A stretch of 14,180 nt of DNA from Scedosporium boydii (taxonomy: Eukaryota; Ascomycota; Sordariomycetes; Microascales; Microascaceae), in assembly GCA_002221725.1 (NCBI GenBank), contig NJFT01000413.1, positions 1 through 14,180 of the forward strand, written 5' to 3'. Below the pieces are notes generated by a model, which was not told where the DNA came from, searched no databases, and worked only from the letters and a program-made list of their open reading frames with translations. Numbering within the stretch: the first letter of the stretch is position 1; each line of letters opens with the position of its first letter. The position numbers were made by a program, and so were the translations under genes. Below, piece by piece: positions 1-10,600 of this stretch.

Positions 1-180
<180 letters not shown>

Positions 181-252
181 CCTCAAATAAACCGTTGCAA
201 GTTATAAAATGACCTGTCCTACCAAACTCTTCTCTCGATACCTAAAAATGAC

Positions 253-867
253 TCACAGTGGTTGGGTTTCAAAAGTCATATGGAAGCTGGATCCGGCGAA
301 TCCGCTCAGATAGACCTCTACGTCCTCTTCGCGCCTGTACCAGTTGTTGTTCGCCGGATCGGGGACCGAGCCGGTCAAAGGGACGTCATACCAGCGCGTT
401 GCCTTCGTTTTATACACGGCGGAGGGCAGTTCCCCCACGAAAATATCCGCCTTACAGATCCACGAACACTGTGGCGGGACCTTGAAACTCGACGTGATAG
501 GCACCTTGATTGCCTTGGTCTCCGTCTTTGACTCCATCGTGCTGTGCTTGTAGTTGTAGGACAATGCTACCGAGTATGATGACTTGAAGGATCCCACGCC
601 TGGCACGGACACCTCCGTCCCCGACTTCCAAGTCGACGAGATGCTAGCCACGTGCTCATCCCTGGTCTCAATTGTAGTAGACCTTTGGGTATCTATCTCG
701 GTGGTAATAGTCTCGGTGGCTTCCGAATCGGTCATGTTCTTGCCGGTCTTATCAGCGAAGAGGCCACTTACAGGGACGGACCTGAGGGGTGTGACGGTGA
801 AAGGCTTAATATCCTCCTTGAGAGGGACCACACCGTCCCAGCGGAAGGCACTCAATTTGTCGTTCAT
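253..867 (-). other. Aerolysin-like (ETX/MTX2) segment of the broken fusion
   Basis: An open frame of 204 codons ends at TGA 255-253. Its first in-frame ATG is at 867-865, but homologous-looking frame appears to extend a little upstream, so this ATG is probably internal. A long Ser/Thr/Glu-rich region (about residues 46-85) is followed by a segment of alternating polar and hydrophobic residues (about 85-120). The VPPQCSW-type turn and strand after it (about 130-150) matches the layout of ETX/MTX2 insertion hairpins and flanking strands. It is not established whether this part is translated alone. The family forms oligomeric beta-barrel pores. Confidence 0.6.
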
Positions 868-901
868 TTTGAACTCTGTGAGGCTTAGGAGCTCTTTTTT
901 T

Positions 902-1531
902 CTTGGACCAGCTGTGAATGTTGTCGTATGAGCTGCCTTCGCCTGTGATACTGTCGAATAGCGTGACCGTCTGCCGGTCCCGCAGCGTCCACCAGCGCAC
1001 CGAGCTGACTTGGTCTTGCAGCCACCACTTCGACAGGGGATACAGCGTCCCCATCCTCCACTCGCTCAGGAAGATGGTGGACCGGCTGCCCTGGAAGTTG
1101 ACATGGCGGAACAGCTCGATGGCGCCGAGGCGCAAGTCAACAGTCCTCCATAAGAAACAGGTACACCGGTCGTTGAGCTCAATGTCGCAGAGGTTCACCG
1201 CTTCGGTTCTGCCCGTGCCAACGAGGTCAACGCATATGCCACAGTTGGACAGATCAGCGATGTTCCTGCCAGGGAGGATGTCCTTCTGGTTGTGTTCCAT
1301 TACCGTCACGACGGTGCCGATGGGGAGGTTGAAGGCGATGTAAGTGGCCTTGTCATCTATTCGAGAGGAAAGGGTGTGGCGTTTGTTGGCTGCCCATTGG
1401 GAGAGATCCACTTCGTACCTCTCGCTGCACTAGTTGTTAGCGTGGAAAAAGACCACCATGTTGTCCCGGACCGGCGGCGGTGGGTCCCGAGGGGCCGGGA
1501 GTTTAGTGAGGAGTTGAATTATGTCAGCCAT
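902..1531 (-). other. Beta/gamma-crystallin-like segment of the broken fusion
   Basis: Two crystallin-like units can be seen. The first spans the TAG at 1432-1430 and includes a Tyr/Phe-rich strand followed by a conserved-looking FNLPIGTVV stretch. The second starts at about 1072 (ELFRHVNFQGSRSTIFLSEW) and ends with an SSVRW strand, typical of a Greek-key motif ending near a D-x-SS element. Cysteines are frequent in the linker between the units (NLCDIEL, CTCFLW). In the known amphibian fusions the crystallin part is thought to bind carbohydrate or membrane partners; here that is inference. The segment ends where the frame changes. Confidence 0.6.
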
Positions 1532-3036
1532 TTTGAAATGGAACGGTTGATTGATAGTCGGGAAAGTATAAAAGTATTATTATGGGAATGGAGATGGCTT
1601 CCTTTGTAGGTTGGTTGCCGAGAAAATTGAAGAGTAGAATACGAAGGGGGTATCCAAGAAACTGCCTATTAAATATTTTGTCAGCGGAGGAGGGAATGAG
1701 TGTATGGCCTGACGACCTCAAGAGATGGCGATCATGATCATAGTCACGATCATGTCCTAGATGAGAACAACCAGACAATAATAGACGAGCTGCCGCAAAA
1801 CATTCAATCCACGAGCGAGAGGTGCATCTAAAATTTACTTCTACTCTTACCATGTCTTGTTCCGGGAGGTTTCGGAAATGTTTATTGCCAATACTACCCT
1901 CGCTTTTAGGGTTTAAGTTGTAACAATATTTGCAACTGTGCGAAGAGCAAATATGTTTCGGGTTGTCGGTTTTTTGTAGCACATTTTTATTGATATTTTA
2001 ATCCCAACCTCAATGATACAATAGTTCAAGCACGTCTATCTTCGCCTTGGCGTGCATCGATCGCATGATTCTTCCTTGTACCCCGCAGGATGGTCAAAAT
2101 CATCCCATGGGCGTTGGTGAGCGGGAGACGGTATGCCTCCTCAGCCCAAATCTGACACCACAAAGTGGTAGGCTGAGGTCGAAGTGGTCATCATGTGGCG
2201 GGAAAGGTGGTCAATTAAACCAGTAGCGTTAAAAGAAAAGAAAATAAGCTTGAATGAGGTGTGTGGTGATGGAGAAAAGGGAATGGGAAAGGGAACGGGT
2301 GTCCTCAGAGGGAATGTGATTCTAGTATTAATCAATCCGTCTTTTCAAGTGAGGGAGGCGTTATGGACAAGGTGATGAAGTAACGGCGATGGACATCAAT
2401 TTTGAAATCGCTCTGGACGACATCAATCCTGGGTGCATCCGGATATCATGTATTTTCAACATCTCATCGGCACGCGACCGCAGGGCTCTCCTCTAACAAT
2501 CCTAAGTACACAGGTACACTTAAGCATTTTTAGGGCTGTCGCGGCTGGCAGTAACTTGACCATAAGCAGCTTTAGGTAGACCCTGAACCTCACTGCCTGG
2601 ATAATATTCAATATTAAAGCAGAAATCGCTCGGTTTTCATGAGGTAAACATATGAAGCTATGCTTGAAGTAGGGTATTTTTCTACTTCATACTTCCATGC
2701 TATCGCCGTCGCGTTGCAGGATTTCAGCGGGCTCGTGCGGGATGCCGGGCGGACCGAAGGCGGATGAAAGTGGGTCAGGTTCGGACACTAGCGGACACTA
2801 GCGGACGCATCAAATCGAAGCTTCGCCAGCTGCGGTCAGAGCCATGAATAGCTCCCAACGCAATGATGATCAGGCATCTATAACTATTCATAATCTCCGC
2901 CATTCCAGTTGAATATTTAATGAATTGATGACCCCCCCATTTTCAGATCTAGTCTCTCTCTACTATCAATCTTCTTGCTTCTCTCTCCCAGTCATCCAGA
3001 ACTGAATATTAGTCTGCCTTCTCCCCAACACTCAGA
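1532..3036. other. Intergenic region between the divergent crystallin-aerolysin and SDR genes
   Basis: No convincing gene. A 152-codon minus-strand frame at 1524-1982 overlaps the likely promoter of the fusion gene, has no recognisable domain and low-complexity codon content, and I do not call it. Small elements present: an imperfect palindrome CATGATC...GATCATG at 1733-1754, three near-identical 10-bp units at 2781-2810 (CGGACACTAG type), and a CGG-N5-CCG at 2746-2756. Confidence 0.6.
2909..3036 (+). promoter_or_regulatory. Core promoter / CT-rich leader of the SDR gene
   Basis: An AT-rich TATA-like patch (AATATTTAA, 2912-2920) is followed by a strongly pyrimidine-rich stretch at about 2946-2996, then the ATG at 3037. 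CT-rich tracts just upstream of transcription starts are common in filamentous fungal promoters. The exact start site cannot be read from sequence. Confidence 0.4.
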
Positions 3037-3984
3037 ATGACCTTCACCCTCAAAGAAATCCCCTCTCTCACCGGCCGCATCGCGCTCGTGACAGGCGGCA
3101 ACACGGGTATAGGTGAAGCCACCGTCAGAAACCTCGCGGCCCATGGAGCAAGGGTGTACATGGGTGCCCGTTCCGCCGAGAAAGCAGCAAAGGCAATTGA
3201 AAAGATAAAGGAAGCCCATCCAGCTGCTGATGTTCGGCCTCTGATACTAGACCATCTCTCGCTCTCGTCTGTGAGAGATGCAGCAAGATCGTTTTTAGAG
3301 CAAGAGCCACGCCTCCACCTTCTTGTCAACAACGCCGGCATCATGGGCACTGAGTATCAGCTGAGCAAGGACGGGCACGAGGCGCAGTGGCAAACCAATT
3401 ATCTCGCCCACTGGCTTCTGACGCAGTTGCTTTTGCCCACAATTCTCTCCACCGCCCAGGAATCCCCCAAGGGAATCGTGCGAATCGTCAATGTCAGCTC
3501 ATCGGGCCATAAACTCTTCGCGCCAAAGGAGGGAATCCGTTTTGCAGATCTTGCCTTGGAGCAAGAGGCCAAGATGACCCGGTACGGCCAGAGCAAACTC
3601 GCCAATATCCTTCACGCCAAAACTATCAACACTGAGTATGGACCATCATCCGCCTATGCACAGACCCACGTTCCCATCCTTACCGCCAGCGTCGATCCTG
3701 GCCCCGTGGATACCCAGCTGAATGAAAAGACGACAGTCAGAGGCACGGGGTGGCTGCAACCGACGCTCAAGTGCCTTGGTGTCTATAGCAATCCCGATGA
3801 TGGAGCTCTGGCGAGTCTCTTCTGTGCATCCTCACCTAAGTTTGCAGAGAGCATGAGCGGCCAATATTTTGATAGTAAGGCGAGGGTGAGCACTCCGAGC
3901 AAGTTGGCCCGCGATGATGGCTTGCTCAAGGAATTGGAGTTGTGGACTTTAGAAATGATGAGAGCTGGAAATTGGATTGAGTAG
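3037..3984 (+). CDS. Short-chain dehydrogenase/reductase (classical SDR, retinol-dehydrogenase-like)
   Basis: Complete 315-aa intronless frame; the classical SDR core is about 250 aa and members with C-terminal extensions run to about 320. The Rossmann cofactor motif TGGNTGIG is at residues 19-26 and the NNAG motif at 98-101. The catalytic residues are present: Asn121, Ser155 (in NVSSSG), Tyr183 and Lys187 (YGQSK). A Pro-Gly pair follows the active site (221-222). Arg45 after the second beta strand suggests NADP(H) over NAD(H); this is inference. The order of motifs resembles RDH/WWOX-like fungal SDRs, which reduce or oxidise alcohol/carbonyl groups. The substrate cannot be told. There is no signal peptide, so it is probably cytosolic. 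The ATG is supported because the Rossmann strand begins at the normal distance (about residue 14). No pathway partner is adjacent. Confidence 0.93.
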   Translation: MTFTLKEIPSLTGRIALVTGGNTGIGEATVRNLAAHGARVYMGARSAEKAAKAIEKIKEAHPAADVRPLILDHLSLSSVRDAARSFLEQEPRLHLLVNNAGIMGTEYQLSKDGHEAQWQTNYLAHWLLTQLLLPTILSTAQESPKGIVRIVNVSSSGHKLFAPKEGIRFADLALEQEAKMTRYGQSKLANILHAKTINTEYGPSSAYAQTHVPILTASVDPGPVDTQLNEKTTVRGTGWLQPTLKCLGVYSNPDDGALASLFCASSPKFAESMSGQYFDSKARVSTPSKLARDDGLLKELELWTLEMMRAGNWIE

Positions 3985-4550
3985 AGGTAGATATTGCTGG
4001 AAGAGTGCGAGGTGGTTGGATTGATTAGTATCCGTCAGGTTAATCGAAGTATCATTTTGCCGATCCTTTAATATCCAAATAAACTGTTCTCGAGACATCT
4101 CTGGTCCTAGGTAGTAAATCTTCATGAGTTGAGTCTTCGAAAAGTTATTGCAACTGGCTGTAATATTATTTCAAACCTCGGGCCCTGCAATTGATTCAGT
4201 ATTTCTTTATCGCGAGAGCTACTATGATTGAACTCACCTCACAGAACAAAAGATGGGGTATAAATCCGAGAGTCTTTTCCTTCCCCAACTCTCGCCATGC
4301 CAAAGAAATTACTGTACCTTCAACCCCGAGGTGGACCTGACTACCTATATTATAGATCATTGATGTTGTATTATGTATTAACTCTCACTATCCTAAGGCG
4401 GTATTAAAAAGTTCATAGCATCGAAAGCCTATAAACAACAATATTTGGGCCCGAGAGATAAAGCAGTCCGATGACATCCTTTGGCGCCAAAGCGAAAGAC
4501 ATAGCATGAAAATTGAGGGGAAGAATATATGTCTAACCCTCCTGCAACTC
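3985..4550. other. Convergent intergenic region (SDR / subtilase 3' ends)
   Basis: This region separates the 3' ends of two convergent genes. It is AT-rich and I see no gene. It contains the AATAAA above and a perfect 14-bp palindrome centred on GGCGCC at 4479-4492, which lies about 60 nt beyond the subtilase stop codon. Confidence 0.6.
4078..4083 (+). terminator. Possible polyadenylation signal of the SDR gene
   Basis: AATAAA lies about 95 nt after the SDR stop codon (3982-3984), in an AT-rich stretch, at a plausible distance for a fungal 3' UTR. It is a single hexamer match with no transcript evidence. Confidence 0.35.
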
Positions 4551-7500
4551 TCACACCTGCGCCTCCTCAGTGCTCTCAGCATACTTAACTATAATCTCCG
4601 GCGCATTCCACACATCCCAATCCTCATCCTTTGCCGGGTTTCCAAATGGTCTCAACGCCGCCAATCTCACGACATAAGTCCCCGGTTGGATCCAAGATCC
4701 GTCGGAGAGCTCGCCTTGCCACGCGAAAAATCGCGAAGTGAAGTCCTCCACCGCACGGGTAGGCGAACGTGCGTAATAGGTCAGAGGGAATTTGAAACGA
4801 TGGCTAGGACTCTGCCGGGTGAGGACCTCCCAGATATCTACAGCAGAGCCGATGAATCCAGCTTTACCGACCACGGGTGGATAGACCCAAGAATTTTCTG
4901 TCCATCCAGATTCGAAGAACTAATGGTTCACAAATTTGTCAGCCAGGTCTTGACAGCTACGTCAGGCAGGGTAGTCTAACATCGAACCGGAATTCTCGAG
5001 TTCCGTAGAGCATCTCGACAGCGAGTTGTGGGGTGGTGTAGTTCTGGTCGAACCACTCAAACGTGTAGTTGGAAATGGCACCCAGAGATTCGACAACTGG
5101 GGTACCAGGAACAAACATTAGAGGGAATTGCTCTTTGAGATCGAATGCAATGCCTAAAACTCGTAAGCACTTGAAAGAATTGTGTCATGCCCGTCCGATC
5201 GACTAGTCTCTTACCAAAGTATGGCACTGAGAGTTCCTCGTCTACAGAACTCCTCACGAGAATCTTGCCACTGTAGCAAGGCATGCGAAACTCATCTTCA
5301 TACGCAGGGTGGGTAAAGGTGAAGCTAGCAATCTATTAGAAACTCTACAAGATCTCATCACCGTTCTCAAACTTACTTCACAGTGGCCACCTCTCCCGGC
5401 TCAATCGTAATATTCGCAGGCAGCTGAACACCCACCTCGAGATCAATCGTCTTCAGTTGATTGTATCCTGCAATAAAGAGTCCCTCAGGCCCCCTTGCCT
5501 CGTAGGCTGTCAAAGGCTGGTGACCAAAAAAATAAGTGACAGCTTCCTTCCCACCGTTCTTAATCTGGAGTGAGTGGGTCGGCTTAAAGTGGGCCGTATC
5601 ATTGAGAGCAAACGTCTCAAAGTTGAGGGACGTAGTATAGGTGAGAATCTTCCAGGCGTCAATGAGACCAGATCCAATCTGCGTGACAGGCGCAAGGGCA
5701 TCAGAGGGAGGAACATGCGGGTTCTCCGCATCGTCATCCTGGACTGGGAGACCCCAGGCGACCGTTCGACCGCTCGAAATGATACGGTTGGCAAGCTCCT
5801 TGGCAAATCCGGGACCGTGCTTATCACGGCCGCCATAGCGGCTAATCCAAAGAGCAGCCACCCCAGCAACATAGGGAGTGGCAAACGATGTACCCCCGAA
5901 GCATTTCCAGTTGGGAACAAAATCACCCTGACCGGGCCAATCAAACGCAGTGCTCCAGATATGGCCGCCGTAACCGGCAACGGAGGGCTTGACGTCGAGG
6001 TCGTACAGCGATCCCCAATTGGTAAAGTAGGTCGGTTTCCCACCATAAGGATCGACGAGATTCAAGGGGTGTTCGGCATGGCGTCGGGAAATTTTCACGG
6101 TTACCGTGTGGTTATTTTCCAGGGCACGGAAAATGGCGTCGCTGGCACTCCGCTCAATGATACCTGAATAGAACGGCTGCTCGATGCCAGGATAGAACTC
6201 ATCTGGAGGGTGGAGTACTTTCTTATCATTGTAGAATAAGGCATAGCGAGCATTCCTTTTGGAAAGATTTCGGACCTTGGTACTATACGAGCAGTCTGCT
6301 TGTGATACGAGAACAACAAATTCTTCAAGGTTTGGAAGATGCAAAGGAAGCTCGTCACAGGCCGTGAAGCCTCGTGTGAGAGACCAAATGGGGAAACCGT
6401 TTGCTTGGGAGAAGAGTGCAGGGTCGGAGTTGGTCATCATTGGCATGATAACTTCCTCCATCCCACTGGAATCGTTCGGGAACTTGGCGGTAACATGGAA
6501 GTCACCCGGCTTGTGGGGAGCTTCGATAGCTCCGACCGCCACAACGTTCTTGCCCGAGGCTCCCGTGTCGGTGAAAAATGGTCCACTGCGACCGTTATTC
6601 CCTACCGCTACGATGACAACCATTCCGTGGTCCACGAGGGAGGATGCTACCGTCGCCCAGGCGTTGTCACTGAAACCGCCCGGTGAACCAATGCTGGCGG
6701 AGATGATGTCTGCACCGTCGTCATAAGCCTTGAGGAAGGCGTCAATAAAGACCTCCTCATCTCCGGCATTTGTATGGCCGAAGACTTTATACGCAAGGAG
6801 AGTCGCTTCGGGAGCCACGCCAGTGAACCTAGGCCATGTAATCAGCAGAGGCGATAACACTGATGGAATGATTAGGGTGATGTTTACCATTCCGATTTTC
6901 CGGCAATGATCCCAGCGACATGTGTCCCGTGGTCATTCTGATATAGCTGGGGATCTCTCGTCTCGGGGTAAGGATCGTTATCGGGATTAATAGGAGCCGT
7001 AGGATATCCTCCGCCAACAAGATCGTAACCTCCGGCAACCTTGAACCCGGGACCATAGCCACCTCCAAGAGCCGGATGCTTGTAATAGATCCCAGTGTCA
7101 ATGACAGCAACCTTAACTCCTCGACCGAAGTTTCCTCCGGCGTGAATTTTATCGACACCAGTAAAGCTGTGGATATTGTAACTCGATGCAGGAGGTAGTT
7201 CATCCACATCAAGTTGATCTTCGGTGGTCCTCGATTTTGTGCTTATCTCGGGGATATCAAGGACAACTCTCCCTGCCTGCCACGCCTTGTCCACACCATC
7301 GATTTCTGAGAGGGATGATATACTCTCAGAACTCGACACAACACTCAACCCCCTAAAGAACCTGTGGTTGAAGCGCTTAAAGATAGTAGCTCCCCGTCGT
7401 GAGAGGATTTTCGATTCTAGAGCATCCAGATTTGTGTTCTAAAGGGGGAAGTGAGTCATTAGTATAGGACACTGGGTTACGGAAAACGATTAGATACCTC

Positions 7501-7614
7501 TGATGCCCGAATGATGTATCGATCTGGAATTCTTGCTTCATCGGTTACATGGCGGACAGGAGCTGAAGCCAGGGCCCAGGATAGCACGGACAGGAAGATT
7601 ATATAAAAGTGCAT
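4551..7614 (-). CDS. Secreted subtilisin-like serine protease (S8, Pr1C/Vpr-like), six exons
   Basis: Splice model on the minus strand: exons 7614-7498, 7438-6888, 6828-5377, 5324-5215, 5153-4981 and 4919-4551 total 2772 nt, or 923 aa plus stop. Introns are 59, 59, 52, 61 and 61 nt with GT-AG ends and CTAAT/CTGAC-type branch sites. The fifth has a weaker donor (GTTAGA). Every junction keeps the frame and restores family-like sequence. Residues 1-18 form a signal peptide ending ASA; an I9-type propeptide follows (about 33-100). The triad is Asp153 (VIDTG), His209 (HGTHVAG) and Ser537 (GTSFATP), with oxyanion Asn300 (VAVGN). A protease-associated insert lies at about 345-470, and a Fn3_5-like beta domain with a C-terminal region follows the catalytic domain. 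It is therefore a secreted endopeptidase that likely digests extracellular protein. Pr1C-type enzymes are known from insect-pathogenic fungi, but the family is widespread. The ATG gives a proper signal peptide. Confidence 0.9.
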
Positions 7615-10600
7615 CTCAATAGGAGAAAAAAAAATAATTAATCAATTAAAAAGCGGGAAAATAAAAGCAGAAAAGAAGCAAACCCAAAGCAAAACAAGGA
7701 GGAGAAATAACAAACACCCGGCCTAGAGTATCAACTGTGTGTCAAGGTACTAGGAATCATCTTCCTTTTATCGGCCTCGGGAATAAACGAATTCTTATAT
7801 CCAACTTCATTCCCAGCATGGGGTGCAAGGACAATGGCTATCAGATAGAGTGGGTGGGGAAGGTGATGTTAGACGAGTGCGCAAGCTCGCCGGTGGCAGA
7901 GCCGCAGCTGTATGCCCATAAGGTCGTATTGGATGCCATGGCCGGTTCACGACGCCACTCATAGACGGCAACGGAACACGGGACGGGGTGGGGGTAGAGC
8001 CTAAGTATCTAGGGTGGAGTCGGAAAAGCATCACGGCACCGGTAACGACAAGGTCTGAACAGAAGAACGGGTAATGGTGTAATGAGATCTGACTAGTCGG
8101 GGTTCCTTGGGCCAAGGGATGGTAGGCTTCCTTAAAGCTCCTCCAAAGAAAATGATCGCGAACTTGCTTGGGCCTGAGACTCTGGGAAGACATCCACCTC
8201 GCGGCGACCGAGCCCGGACTTGGCAAGAAAAGTGACGTGAGGAACCGCATCTATCATGGCCCGGTGTGTCGACGGCCCACAGATTTGTTCCAATTTTAGG
8301 CTTGGTAGAGGCGGAAAATACGGGTCAGTAACCGGAAAGCCTTACTTTCCAGTTGACTGCGTATGCCCAACCCGAGAGCGTGGTCAGGGACCCTCACATG
8401 CTTCCCAGGGAATTCAAAGACAGAAAACCCGGCTAGCCAATCTATAGCGTTCGTACATTATCAATGACCAAGACGCTCACTAGACGGTCCGCATGCCATG
8501 TTGCCGAAAATAAGTAAAACAAATTAGGTAACTCTAGGGGCGCAAAACGAGGTCACACAATACGAGGATTCGATATCAGTTCAACGCGAGTGAACAGACG
8601 GTACGGTCGTAACGGCAAAATCAAACAGGAGCTCGCAACCTGGAAACTCCGACCCGTGCGCATGGTGCTAGATATTGCGTGGCCGGGAACTTGGGTTCCC
8701 GGATTCATCGGACGGCGAGCCTATCTCGGCTCGGTCATCCCAACTTGTGCCGCTGCAGGTACCGTGAATATTGATGCGAGTCGCCCATTCCGTCAAATAT
8801 GGCGAATCGACCAATCCTCGTTGTTGTGAAGCTGGCCGCGTCCGTAGTCGATAGAGCACATCTTTAACCCACCTAGGTTACCCTGTGCCCACGATGTTAA
8901 AAAAAAAAGATGCGTGAGATGTTGATCGACATTAGATTTAGAATTATGAGCTAACGCACCGCGGCAATACTCCACCTGTACCCTATCATTCTAATTGATC
9001 TATACGACCGAGGGGGCTCCCAATATCTATCATCGATCCCTGTTGACTACTTTCGTCACCAATATGGCATGGTGGAGGGGTCCAGGCGTATTTAAGTCAG
9101 AAGGAGTACCAAACATGATATGCATATGCCCGGGTATGGCGATCTGGTCATCCATCGCTGAGTGTACCTAACGTTTTATGTTATCGTGAGTACAGAGTGA
9201 AAATGCGCTTCCAAATCTGAGAAATCGCCTTAGCTTTGGTTGAAGACAGCAAATTCTCCTCGAAATATGACAAGCTCCGACGCCGGTTCCGGTCGGCCGA
9301 CTCGCCGAGAACACCCTCGTACAAAGGCGAGAAAAATTTTACATATCCGGGCCACACCTCATCATACCAAGGATAGTTGATATACCTATTCGATACCCAG
9401 AACTTCACCCGGTGACCAAAAGCAGTCAACAATCCCACCTTGGGCATCGACACGCGTCTACGTAAATATCCAGCCTATGGTCTATTCGCTCATGAACACA
9501 GACTTCTGGATAACCCAGTTCTAGTGAGGGGCATGGATGGTTGTTGCTGAATGAGCCGCAATTTTGGCGAGCGTGTTTAAGCATCCCAAGATTAATAGGC
9601 TAAATAAATATTGTTTTTGCTTGGGTTGACATTTCCGCGTCGCCGAGTATTTCGTGATCCATAGGAAAGACTTGGCTCCCCCGAATTAGGTTTTGCCATT
9701 TTCGCGTTGTATTCCACACAGAGGACGGAATCTCGCATTAATGCTTTGCTTCGCCTCTTCTTAATCTGATAGGACCATCCCTTGAGAACAAATCTACAGC
9801 ATGACCGAATGATCCGCGAAGATGGGAGGGTATAATACAGGCAGATATAGACACAGATCCTAGAGGACCCGACCGAAACCTGCATATCACACGGCAGGGC
9901 TAATCTTCATCGTGAATAATGGGGGCTCTGGCTTAATGTCAAAGCGGAAATCGACGGGCCAGAGACTGGGCAATTTTTTTTTCATGGCAGTACCAAACGT
10001 CCCCACGATCCATCGGATTTACCCTGGGACCTTTCCCGAATCGGACCTGATGATATACATCATCATGCTAATGATAAGACGTCAAGTTTCTCGGTGCTAC
10101 CGCCATCGGGGCTCCCGTCATCAACATGAGCTATTCTGATTTTGCGGAAAGGGATATCCGCCCGTGGGGCCCGAGGTTGAAGACGTAGATACAGCGATCT
10201 CCAACTTCCTCGAGAGGTTGGGACCATGAAGGTTCAAGTTCTCCTAACGCATTTGGCCAATCGCTCTATGATCGTGAGCAGTTCCACTTGTCGTGCGCAC
10301 TCGAGGCGTCTCCCAAGATGGACGGACCGAGATCGGCTTCGAGTACGTTCAGCTGCCTAATTAGCTCGCATCTTCGGACGAGCATAATGGACAACATTAT
10401 CTAGGCCCCTTCTTTGTTCCAGTCTTTGTTGCATTTGCTGCAACCAGATGGTAATTCGACGATGTGTACGATTCACGAACTCACTCTGTCAACATATTCC
10501 TGGGAGGTATCATGGCTTGTTGATATGGTATTAAGGGGTAGTATTCCTGTCCCCACTCAAGACTGTTAATTCTGATGCAGCAACGTAATGGAGCTCTTTC

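Larger units (their letters stand above)
253..1531 (-). pseudogene. Beta/gamma-crystallin + aerolysin-like (ETX/MTX2) fusion, broken by one stop and one frame change
   Basis: Read on the minus strand from ATG at 1531-1529. The N-terminal part resembles beta/gamma-crystallin repeats and the C-terminal part resembles the membrane-inserting module of aerolysin/ETX-MTX2 beta-pore-forming proteins. This order matches the amphibian beta-gamma-CAT aerolysin-like subunit. No signal peptide is seen. There are two breaks. An in-frame TAG lies at 1432-1430, 33 codons after the ATG, and crystallin-like sequence continues in the same frame past it. Near an A7 homopolymer (T7 on +, 895-901) the frame carrying the crystallin part is replaced by another frame carrying the aerolysin part. 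The span is 1279 nt, not a multiple of three. No intron with acceptable splice sites explains either break: the TAG is flanked by conserved coding sequence, and the only GT-AG pair around the homopolymer spans about 34 nt. It could be a recent pseudogene or carry sequencing errors. Domain calls are by eye. Confidence 0.7.

Noticed and set aside
1733..1754. CATGATC...GATCATG inverted repeat
   Set aside because: Only 7 bp per arm in an AT/GATC-rich patch, so chance is likely.
1524..1982. 152-codon minus-strand frame upstream of the crystallin-aerolysin gene
   Set aside because: No domain, signal or coding-like pattern. It overlaps the 5' end and promoter of the better-supported gene in another frame.
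5574..6167. 197-codon plus-strand frame inside the subtilase
   Set aside because: Antisense shadow of exon 3, which carries PA-insert and catalytic Ser sequence on the minus strand.
7807..8250. 147-codon minus-strand frame
   Set aside because: No recognisable domain and a Pro/Ser/Leu-rich mix typical of non-coding frames. A competing frame over the same bases (8393-8132) looks equally protein-like, so neither is supported.
8683..8702. CCGGGAAC...GTTCCCGG inverted repeat, 4-nt loop
   Set aside because: 8-bp stem in non-coding DNA with no nearby gene end; expected occasionally by chance.
9592..9885. 97-codon minus-strand frame
   Set aside because: Length expected by chance, no motif, no conserved-looking block.
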